Positions 42,741-49,228 of a stretch of 64,000 nucleotides of DNA are shown in pieces. Each line of letters begins with the position of its first letter. The first letter of the stretch is position 1. Position numbers and translations under genes: made by a program. Below the pieces are notes generated by a model. That model saw only the letters and a program-made list of their open reading frames with translations, was not told the DNA's origin and searched no databases. The stretch is from Streptomyces endocoffeicus (lineage in GTDB: Bacteria; Actinomycetota; Actinomycetes; Streptomycetales; Streptomycetaceae), in NCBI RefSeq assembly GCF_016741935.1, contig NZ_JAERRG010000032.1, forward strand, positions 28,358 through 92,357, read 5' to 3'.

Positions 42741-42915
42741 TCGTCGCGGGTGGTGCGGGCGCGCTCCAGCAGCGCGTCGAACTTCTCCGAGGCGTACTGC
42801 GTCTGGTTGCGGGCCGCTCCGCCGCGCACCCGCTGCTGGAGGAAATCGGAGACGGGCAGCGTGGAGCTGGTGTTGAAGGCGGCGGCGCCCTTCGTCCTGA
42901 TCTCGCTGAAATACG
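42741..42915 (-). pseudogene. Interior fragment of a family 5 ABC binding protein
   Basis: The minus-strand reading STYFSEIRTKGAAAFNTSST, LPVSDFLQQRVRGGAARNQT, then EKFDALLERARTTRDERDR aligns in order with the C-terminal part of the intact binding protein at 29212-30828. There, DSYWSDILDGG is followed by ISQRLL and then by DFDALYQRAQSTKDKAER. Only some 55 residues remain. The fragment is fused to the ATPase remnant on one side and to the superoxide dismutase remnant on the other. Confidence 0.78.
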
Positions 42916-42917
42916 TG

Positions 42918-43418
42918 CTGGAGGCGCGGGACAAGGACTCGTGGGGGTCGATCAACGGCCTGGAGAAGAACCTTGCATTCCACCTCTCCGGGCACATCCT
43001 GCACAGCATCTACTGGCACAACATGACCGGTGACGGCGGCGGCGAGCCGCTGGAGAAGGATGGCGTGGGCGAGCTCGCGGACGCGATCGCCGAATCGTTC
43101 GGGTCGTTCGCGGGCTTCAAGGCGCAGATGACCAAGGCATCGGCCACGACGCAGGGGTCCGGCTGGGGTGTGCTGGCGTACGAGCCGATGAGCGGCCGGC
43201 TGGTCGTGGAGCAGGTCTACGACCACCAGGGCAACATCGGTCAGGGCTCGACCCCGATCCTGGTCTTCGACGCCTGGGAGCACGCCTGCTACCTGCAGTA
43301 CAAGAACCAGAAGGTGGACTTCATCGAGGCCATGTGGAAGGTCGTCAACTGGCAGGACGTGGTCAAGCGCTACGCCGCCGCCAAGGAGCGCGGCAACAGT
43401 CTGCTGCTGGCGCCGTGA
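42918..43418 (+). pseudogene. Fe/Mn-type superoxide dismutase lacking its N-terminus
   Basis: Plus-strand reading from LEARDKDSWGSINGLEKNLA onward is a near-complete SodF: FHLSGHILHSIYWHNM (second metal His), GSFAGFKAQMTKASATTQGS, ILVFDAWEHACYLQYKNQK (metal Asp and His) and the end KRYAAAKERGNSLLLAP. The first 45 or so residues, including the first metal His and the tyrosine gate, are replaced by antisense binding-protein DNA. There is no start codon or ribosome site at the junction. One ligand in the usual AFYLQYKN reads ACYLQYKN. In Streptomyces sodF is nickel-repressed; here the promoter is lost and the gene is presumed dead. Confidence 0.88.
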
Positions 43419-43482
43419 CGGCGTAGTCCACGGAAGTCCTGCTTGTGATCGTCTTCTCACCTTTCACCCGCGGGCGGACAGC

Positions 43483-43521
43483 GAAGGGCTCCCGCGGGCA
43501 ACCTGTCCGCGGGAGCCCTTC
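43483..43521 (+). terminator. Strong hairpin downstream of the superoxide dismutase remnant
   Basis: A perfect 15-bp stem (GAAGGGCTCCCGCGG at 43483-43497 with its complement at 43507-43521) and a 9-base loop lie 65 bases past the SOD stop. No U-run follows on either strand, as is common for actinomycete terminators. It was probably inherited with the intact sodF gene. The bases from 43522 to 43715 show no gene. Confidence 0.65.
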
Positions 43522-43715
43522 CGCTTCCCGCGCACGCCGCGCCCTCGAGGCCGCCCGCGCTGCGGTGCGGCTCCTGGTCGAAAGGACCCGGGCGGTTTTC
43601 GGGCGCCGCGCGGCCGTGTGAACTCGAGCCATCCGAACGCCGAGGGCTGACCGGATGGCGTCTCGTCAACCACCGTCCCCCCCCACCACACTTGTGCCAC
43701 CAATGACACCGGTCG

Positions 43716-44012
43716 GTGAGTGTCTGGTACGGCGAGTGGCCGCGGACCGTGCTGTGGCTGCTGCAACTGCCCGTCGCCGTACTGCTCCTGCTGCGCCTGA
43801 TGCGGCCCGCCCGCCGGGGCGAGCGCCTGGGCCCGCCGCGTCGGCCCGGCGGGCCGACGCCGCCGGGATGGACCGTGCGCGCGGCGGGGCGGCTGGCGGC
43901 GGCCGCCGTGGTGGTCGGGCTCCTGGCCGTGGTGCTTTCCGGTCATGACGGCGGCCGTACCCGTCCGGTGGCGCCGCCCGATACGGCCCCGCACGCTCAG
44001 GTGCAGGACTGA
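43716..44012 (+). CDS. Small hypothetical membrane protein
   Basis: The 98-residue reading begins with GTG (MSVWYGEWPRTVLWLLQLPV) after a GGTGA site. It has two hydrophobic segments, about 11-28 and 58-77 (RLAAAAVVVGLLAVVLSGHD), separated by an Arg/Pro-rich loop. No known domain is recognised. It is convergent with the corrinoid ATPase gene and overlaps its 3' end by 16 bases. It may be real or a chance GC-rich reading; the two clean membrane segments favour a real small protein, or the relic of a larger one. Confidence 0.45.
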   Translation: MSVWYGEWPRTVLWLLQLPVAVLLLLRLMRPARRGERLGPPRRPGGPTPPGWTVRAAGRLAAAAVVVGLLAVVLSGHDGGRTRPVAPPDTAPHAQVQD

Positions 44013-44815
44013 TCGGGCGCGGCCATCGCCACCCCGGTCGGTTTCCCCGGGAGGAAGGTCACCTGGGGGGCTCCCGTGCGCGGGTGGATGACGACCTCGG
44101 CCGCCACGCCGTACACCTCGGCGAGCAGACGCGGGGTGAGCACCTCGGCGGGTGGCCCCGAGACGATGAGCTCGCCGTCGTGCAGGACGTAGAGGCGGTC
44201 GCAGTAGTACGCGGCGAGGTTGAGGTCGTGCAGGGCCACCAGAACGGTGGCGGGCAGTCGTCGCAGAATGCCGAGCACCTCCAACTGGTGGCGGATGTCC
44301 AGGTGGTTGGTGGGTTCGTCGAGGACCAGCAGGGAGGGTTGCTGGGCCAGGGCGCGCGCGATGAGCACGCGCTGGCGTTCGCCTCCGGAGAGTCGGTCGA
44401 AGGAGCGGTCGGACAGGCCGGTGGCGTCGACCGCGTCCAGGGCCGCGTCGATGAGCCGGGCGTCCTCTTCGGTGTCGCCGTCGAGCAGGCGCTTGTGCGG
44501 GGTACGGCCCATCGCGACGACCTCGCGAACGGTCAGGTCGATGTCGGCGCCGGACTCCTGGACCACGGCGGCCAGGGTGCGGGCCAGTCGTCGCACCGGC
44601 AGCGACCAGGCGTCCGCCCCGTCCACGCGCACCTGCCCGGTGTCGGGGCGTAGCACGCGGTATACGGCGCGCAGAAGACTGGACTTGCCGCTGCCGTTGG
44701 GGCCGACGAGGCCGATGACCTCCCCGGGCCGGGCGGTCAGGGAGACGTCCCGCACGAGGTGGTGTGCGCCGGCGGTGAGCGTAAGGCTCTCGACGGTGAG
44801 TTCGGTCGCGTTCAT
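43997..44815 (-). CDS. btuD: Corrinoid/siderophore ABC ATPase (FecE/BtuD type)
   Basis: The 272-residue ATPase has Walker A GPNGSGKSSLLRAVYRVLRP, Q loop AVVQESG, signature LSGGERQRVLIARALAQ, Walker B LLVLDEPTNHLD and H loop LVALHDLNLAAYYCDR. The ATG overlaps the permease stop (ATGA). It is the third gene of a three-gene operon whose leader is a cobalamin riboswitch, so the importer is assigned to cobalamin or a corrinoid precursor. Sequence alone would equally fit iron-siderophore uptake; the riboswitch is the deciding evidence. Confidence 0.92.
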   Translation of the reverse strand: MNATELTVESLTLTAGAHHLVRDVSLTARPGEVIGLVGPNGSGKSSLLRAVYRVLRPDTGQVRVDGADAWSLPVRRLARTLAAVVQESGADIDLTVREVVAMGRTPHKRLLDGDTEEDARLIDAALDAVDATGLSDRSFDRLSGGERQRVLIARALAQQPSLLVLDEPTNHLDIRHQLEVLGILRRLPATVLVALHDLNLAAYYCDRLYVLHDGELIVSGPPAEVLTPRLLAEVYGVAAEVVIHPRTGAPQVTFLPGKPTGVAMAAPDQSCT

Positions 44816-45927
44816 CCCACTCCTCGGTCGGCGTCGCGCCGGGCCTCCCGGCGCATCAGCCACAGGAAGAACGGTCCTCCGCACAGGGCCGTCAGGACCC
44901 CGACGGGGATCTCCATCGGGGCGGCGATCGTGCGGGCGGCGATGTCGGCCCAGATGAGGAACACTGCTCCGGCCAGCGCGGCGGTCGGCAGTACGCGGCG
45001 GTGGTCGCCGCCCACGAACAGCCGCACGATATGAGGGAGGATCAGGCCGACGAAGCCGATCGGCCCGGCCGCCGCCACCAGAACCCCGGTGACCAGGGAC
45101 AGCAGGACGAACATCCGGGCACGGAACCGGGCCACGTCCAGCCCCATCGTGGTGGCGGCCTCCTCGCCCGCCAGAAGCAGGTTGAGCGATCGGGCCTGGA
45201 CCACCAGGACGACGGTTCCGAGCAGCAGGGCCGCGCCCGGCAGCCACAGCGTGTCCCACTGCACGCCACCGAGGCCGCCGAGCGTCCAGGCGAGGACCTC
45301 CCGTGCCTGGTTGCCCCGGTCGGTGGTGAGCAGCAGCAGATCCATCACCGCGGTGAGGACCGATGCCACCGCCACTCCAGACAACACCAGCCGCGACGAG
45401 GTGATACGACCGCCGGCACGAGCCGTGGTGTACACGAGCAGCAGCGTGACCAGCGCACCGGCGAACGCGGCGACCGACAGCGACACGGGCCCGAACAGGC
45501 TCACCCCGAAGACGACCACGACGACGGCGCCGAGGGAGGCCCCGGAGGACACCCCCAGCAGATACGGCTCCGCGAGCGGATTGCGCACCAGCGCCTGCAT
45601 GGCGGTGCCCACCACCGCCAGCCCCGCACCCGTCACGGCCCCGAGCACCACCCGCGGAGCCCGCACCTTCAGCACGATCGTCTCGCGCGCCCGCGACCGG
45701 ACCGGCTCCGACCAGTCGGCGCCCAGCGCGTGCGTCACGATGCCCCACACCTCGTCGGGCGGCACATGGACCGAACCGATGGCCATGCCCGCCGTGGCGG
45801 AGACCAGAAGCAGGATGCCGAGCACCGCCAGGACCACGGCGAGGGACGCTCGGCGCGAGCCTCCCTCATCGCTCTTGGGCCTCGGGCCGGGACCAGTCGT
45901 CGAAACGCCCCCTACGGTGTCCGTCAC
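44812..45927 (-). CDS. btuC: FecCD/BtuC-type ABC permease
   Basis: The 371-residue permease has about ten membrane helices. It shows the FecCD signatures LRAPRVVLGAVTGAGLAVVG (here KVRAPRV), NPLAEPYLLGVSSGASLGAV and GPIGFVGLILPHIVRLFVGG, ending GVLTALCGGPFFLWLMRRE. The GTG overlaps the binding-protein stop (GTGA). It forms a homodimer with two copies of the ATPase. It is controlled from the upstream riboswitch. Confidence 0.94.
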   Translation of the reverse strand: MTDTVGGVSTTGPGPRPKSDEGGSRRASLAVVLAVLGILLLVSATAGMAIGSVHVPPDEVWGIVTHALGADWSEPVRSRARETIVLKVRAPRVVLGAVTGAGLAVVGTAMQALVRNPLAEPYLLGVSSGASLGAVVVVVFGVSLFGPVSLSVAAFAGALVTLLLVYTTARAGGRITSSRLVLSGVAVASVLTAVMDLLLLTTDRGNQAREVLAWTLGGLGGVQWDTLWLPGAALLLGTVVLVVQARSLNLLLAGEEAATTMGLDVARFRARMFVLLSLVTGVLVAAAGPIGFVGLILPHIVRLFVGGDHRRVLPTAALAGAVFLIWADIAARTIAAPMEIPVGVLTALCGGPFFLWLMRREARRDADRGVG

Positions 45928-46967
45928 CGGAACTTCTCGGGGTGCAGTGCGCGCGCCAGGTCCTGGGCCGCGTACGGCGGACGGACGCCGACGACCGTCG
46001 CGGTCAGCGGAAGCACGGCAAACCGCTTGTGCTTCACGGCGGGGACGTCGGCGAGTGCGGGCTGTGAGAGCAGGAACCGCTTCTTCCGCTCGACGCTCCC
46101 GGCACCCGCGTAGTCGTAGATCGCGATGACCTCGGGTTTACGGGCCACAACCTGCTCCCACGACACGTCACCGAAGACCTCGTCGAGGTCGTCGAACACG
46201 TTCCGTCCGCCGGCCAGCCGGATGATCTCGGTGCCCAGACCCTTGCCACCCGCGGTGAACGCCGCCTTGTCTCCGCTGTCGTACACGAACACCGGCACGG
46301 CCGGTGCGCCCCGCACCGCTCGGGTGGTCCGCTCGACGCGCTGCTGGAGGTCGCCGACGAGCTTGTCGGCCCGCTCCCGCACTCCGAAGATCGTGCCGAT
46401 GGCGCGGATCTCGGCGTAGGTGTCCTTCATCGAGATCCGCTTCTTGCCGCAGTACTCGCGGTTCAGGTATGTGTCGATCCCGGCGTCCGCGAATGCCTTG
46501 CGGGAACGGCCCTCCTTCTCGGCGAACGCGCTGCCGTAGCCGCCGTAGACGAAGTCCGGCTCGGCGTTGAGGACGGTCTCGAAGGACGGTTCCTTCTTCG
46601 CCAGCTCGGGGATGGCTCTGAAATCGTTTCGGTAGCGCGGCAGAACGGCCGAGTCGGGGAAGGCGGTGCCCACCATGCGGTCCTTCAGGCCGAGGGCCAG
46701 CATGAGTTCGGCGGGGTGCTGGTGAATGGTGACCGCTCGCTCGGGCGGCTTCTCGTACGTCGTGCGGGTCCCGCAGTTGTCGATGGTGACCGGGAAACCC
46801 TTGAATGATGACGCCGCGCTTCTCGGCTTGTTCGCGGAGTCCTGATCTCCGGCACAGCCGGTCAGCAGGGTCGCGGACAGCACGATGGCGGTGGCCGTGA
46901 CGCGCAGCGCGCGGTGGCGGGAAAACGCCGGGGGAGAGGAAACAGGACGGGGTATGCCGTCGTACAC
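45924..46967 (-). CDS. btuF: BtuF/FecB-type ABC substrate-binding lipoprotein
   Basis: The 347-residue protein has a lipoprotein signal (VTATAIVLSATLLTGCAGDQ, Cys about 38). The class III binding-protein fold follows: FPVTIDNCGTRTTYEKPPER, a helical backbone, and FGDVSWEQVVARKPEVIAIY. GTG start after AGGAGG six bases upstream. That ribosome site lies directly downstream of the cobalamin riboswitch, so B12 binding would occlude it or terminate the message. It shares the PVTxDNCG motif with the second importer at 54667. Ligand assignment rests on the riboswitch. Confidence 0.92.
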   Translation of the reverse strand: MYDGIPRPVSSPPAFSRHRALRVTATAIVLSATLLTGCAGDQDSANKPRSAASSFKGFPVTIDNCGTRTTYEKPPERAVTIHQHPAELMLALGLKDRMVGTAFPDSAVLPRYRNDFRAIPELAKKEPSFETVLNAEPDFVYGGYGSAFAEKEGRSRKAFADAGIDTYLNREYCGKKRISMKDTYAEIRAIGTIFGVRERADKLVGDLQQRVERTTRAVRGAPAVPVFVYDSGDKAAFTAGGKGLGTEIIRLAGGRNVFDDLDEVFGDVSWEQVVARKPEVIAIYDYAGAGSVERKKRFLLSQPALADVPAVKHKRFAVLPLTATVVGVRPPYAAQDLARALHPEKFR

Positions 46968-47004
46968 GTAGAGCCTCCTGGGGAGTCCGCGCTCCTCGGA
47001 ACGG

Positions 47005-47165
47005 GCCCGCGACAGGCCAGTGTCCTGACTCCCGGATCGACGTTCCCCCGGCCTTCCCGCGCGGCGCGCAGTGGCGTGTCGAAGGGTTGCACTCCCCGGT
47101 CACAGTGGCGGGACCGTGCCGGAATCGCACCGGCTTCCTGTCTCCCGTCGCGGTGATGACCGGCT
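47005..47165 (-). promoter_or_regulatory. Cobalamin (AdoCbl) riboswitch
   Basis: On the minus strand the conserved core reads GAAGCCGGTGCGATTCCGGC, then ACGGTCCCGCCACTGT (47137-47103). After a variable stem comes the B12 box GAGTCAGGACACTGGCCTGT (47032-47013). Order, spacing and the kissing-loop/B12-box motifs match the cobalamin family. It leads straight into the ribosome site and start of the binding-protein gene at 46967. High cobalamin is expected to repress translation of the three-gene importer. Confidence 0.93.
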
Positions 47166-47192
47166 GATATTACGTAGGTGTGGTCGACGCGC

Positions 47193-47223
47193 GAAAGGGC
47201 GCACGGCTGAAAGCCGTGCGCCC
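47193..47223 (-). terminator. Perfect 12-bp hairpin terminator upstream of the riboswitch
   Basis: GGGCGCACGGCT at 47197-47208 pairs perfectly with 47212-47223 across a three-base loop. On the minus strand the stem is followed by TTTCGCG. It ends the transcript of the decayed methyltransferase region before the riboswitch transcript begins. The short U-run makes the call good rather than certain. Confidence 0.7.
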
Positions 47224-47620
47224 AGAGCGGTGTCACACCTCTCGGACGGCTCGCACCACCAGTCTTTCGGCGTCCTGGGGTCGTACGGGCGGCCGTCGAA
47301 ACCGCCCAAGACCTCGATACGCCCGAACCCCGCCTCCTCCACCATCACGCGCAGCTCCACGGCGCTGTAGACGAACCACACCAGGCCGGCCCGATCCACC
47401 CGGTCGCCCCGGACCAGCACCCAGTCCCTGCGCAGCCTTGCCCAGTCCCTGCGCAGCCTCGCCCAGTCGTCCAGCACGGTGTCGGTCTGCACCAGAAGGT
47501 CATCGCCGCGCCGGACGACCTTGGGCGGCACCACCTTGCCGGCCACGTCGAGGACCAGGGTGCCGCCCGGAGCGAGGGCCGCGTGCATGGTGTGCAGCAC
47601 GCGCGCGTTGTCGGCCGGGC
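47224..47620 (-). pseudogene. C-terminal half of a SAM methyltransferase
   Basis: Minus-strand reading PADNARVLHTMHAALAPGGT, LVLDVAGKVVPPKVV, then VWFVYSAVELRVMVEEAGFG and IEVLGGFDGRPYDPRTPKDW is the distal half of a methyltransferase (post-motif III onward). Motif I is absent because the 5' side is fused to an ATP-grasp fragment near 47620, and the natural C-terminus is lost before the terminator. Inside it a 21-bp unit is duplicated (47420-47461), giving the repeated Trp-Ala-Arg-Leu-Arg-Arg-Asp sequence. It is not functional. Confidence 0.75.
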
Positions 47621-47624
47621 TCGA

Positions 47625-48183
47625 TGGCCGCGAGCACGCTGCCCAGCCACCGCTCCAGCGCCGCCCGCCGTACCGCCGGGAAAACCACGGGGAACGCGGT
47701 GACCTCCTCGCGGAAGCGCGGTTCGGGTGACATCAGCCGACTGGAGACGCCCAGCAGCCGCGTGTGCCCCGCCCAAGTGAGGGTCTCGGCGCTGTAGACC
47801 GGGCCGGAGAAGTACGGCTCGGCGAACAACCGGCCCGTCAGCCGACGCGACGCCGCCTCGTCCAGCGCGCGGTCCAGCTCCTGCTTGTCCCTGACCAGCC
47901 AGACGTTCTGGCTGCCGGTGCCCGCCGAGTCCTTGAGGACGGCGGGCAGGCCCATGTCCCGCGGCACGAGTTCGCGCGGTTCCAAGTCGTCGGCCGTCCC
48001 ATCGGTGACCACCTCGACAGCTGCTGCCCGTGTCAGCCCCGCCTCGTACAGCCGGTTGCGTACGCCGACCTTGTCCCTCGTCAGCCGCAGTACCGCCGGG
48101 TCGATGGCGGGCAGACCGAACCGCGCGGCCAGATCGGCGCCGACGAGCGTCCAGGTGTCGGTGGAACTGATCAGACCGTGCAG
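47625..48183 (-). pseudogene. ATP-grasp ligase fragment
   Basis: Minus-strand reading LHGLISSTDTWTLVGADLAA, LRLTRDKVGVRNRLYEAGLT, LPAVLKDSAGTGSQNVWLV and GRLFAEPYFSGPVYSAETLT covers the central ATP-grasp fold (ATP-binding Lys loop and hinge Glu). The usual N-terminal domain is missing. A GTG at 48199 overlapping the PLP-fragment stop (GTGA) marks the ancestral start but is in another frame. The metal-binding C-terminal part (ExNPR) is lost at the fusion with the methyltransferase fragment. Related in type to the intact gene at 36096-37352. Confidence 0.75.
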
Positions 48184-48195
48184 GTCCGCAGCCGC

Positions 48196-48503
48196 TCACC
48201 GAGCGAATCGGCGGCGCGCACCAGGTGCCGATGGCTCCAGGGCTTGCGTGTGCCGGGCGTGGACGTGTTCGACGTAGCGATTGCCGGTGTCGGCGCCGAT
48301 CACCAGATGGAGCCGGTCCGGATGGCGGCGTGCCTCGTGTGTGGCGGCCAGGTACGTGGCGCCGGTCGAGAGTCCGGCGAAGACGGCGTGGTCGCGCAGC
48401 AGAGCGACCGTGCCCGACAGCGCGTGCGTGAAGTCCATCCAGTGGATGACGTCGTAGAGGTGGTGGCGGACGTTGTCGAAGACGATCGAGGAGTGGCCAG
48501 GGG
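48196..48503 (-). pseudogene. C-terminal fragment of a cysteine-synthase-like PLP enzyme
   Basis: Minus-strand reading SIVFDNVRHHLYDVIHWMDF, VFAGLSTGATYLAATHEARR and HLVIGADTGNRYVEHVHARH corresponds to the last third of SbnA/CysK-like enzymes. In these, an (F/L)AG-STGA segment precedes a DTGxRY strand. The PLP-lysine two thirds are absent. Upstream to 48709 there is only non-coding sequence. The fragment's stop overlaps a GTG at 48199, so the ancestral order was PLP enzyme, ATP-grasp, methyltransferase. Confidence 0.75.
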
Positions 48504-48709
48504 CTGGGGCGCGATTTCGCGCACAGTGCACCACCTCGGTGTCCGAAAAGGTGTGGACGAATACAGCCGTTGCCCCGGTCGTGCCCGGCCTTTCGATGGC
48601 GCGAAACCCTCTTGAGGGAAAGCGAGAATCCCGGCGTCGCGGGGAGCTGGAAGCGCCGGAAAACCGACCCCCTGGAGGGGCCCTCGTCGATGGCGGGCAG
48701 GCCGCGCTC

Positions 48710-49228
48710 TCAACGATCGGTGAGATTCGATCGCATCGCCTCCGCCCCGACCCGGCCGCGTACGGAGAACCACAGGTTGAAGGACACCCTCTCGCCCGGC
48801 TTCATCATCGGCGGGTCGAGGAGGGCGATGTGGATGCCTTCCCGGGACATCCGCAGTGTGCTGTGCGCGCGTACGGTCACTGCTTTCGGCCGCCGGACGG
48901 TACCCGGCCGTTTCCGGTCGGGCGCGCGCAGCATGGAGACTCCCAGTTCCGGGGAGTCGGCGAAGATCAGGGTGTCGTCCGTGTCCCCGACGTTGCGAAT
49001 CTCGAAGTAGGCGGCGGCCGTCTGCCCGCTGGACTGGATGATACGGCCGCCACCGACCCGGATCCTCGGTGTGGGCTCTCCCGCTGCCCCGGTCGCCGTG
49101 TAGCCCGTGAGCAGGGCCAACGCCAGTGCGCAGCCGCCCACCGGCACCAGCGCCGCCCGTACTCCCCGGGTCATCGTCTCCCTCAGGCGGCGTCGCGGCG
49201 TGGTGCGGTCATCGGTCGCTGAGGACAT
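48710..49228 (-). CDS. PCu(A)C/DUF461-like copper chaperone domain protein
   Basis: The 172-residue protein has a membrane/signal segment at about 24-45 (AALVPVGGCALALALLTGYT). The PCuAC cupredoxin-like domain follows: IRVGGGRIIQSSGQTAAAYF, EIRNVGDTDDTLIFADSPEL, and IHIALLDPPMMKPGERVSFN. The domain delivers Cu(I) in the envelope. However, the first His-Met of the H-M-X10-M-X21-H-X-M motif reads GVSM and the last Met of H-x-M is Ala (HIA), so copper binding may be weak or changed. The start overlaps the P-type ATPase 3' end by 20 bases and has GGAAGGAAG six bases upstream. Confidence 0.85.
   Translation of the reverse strand: MSSATDDRTTPRRRLRETMTRGVRAALVPVGGCALALALLTGYTATGAAGEPTPRIRVGGGRIIQSSGQTAAAYFEIRNVGDTDDTLIFADSPELGVSMLRAPDRKRPGTVRRPKAVTVRAHSTLRMSREGIHIALLDPPMMKPGERVSFNLWFSVRGRVGAEAMRSNLTDR

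Noticed and set aside
42918..43418. Functional superoxide dismutase
   Set aside because: The first 45 or so residues with the first metal His are missing and no start codon or ribosome site exists at the junction.
42741..43460. Upstream extension of the truncated ATPase as one 639-residue protein
   Set aside because: The extension is antisense to superoxide dismutase and out of frame with the binding-protein fragment; only the part from DEPTSGLD is ATPase.
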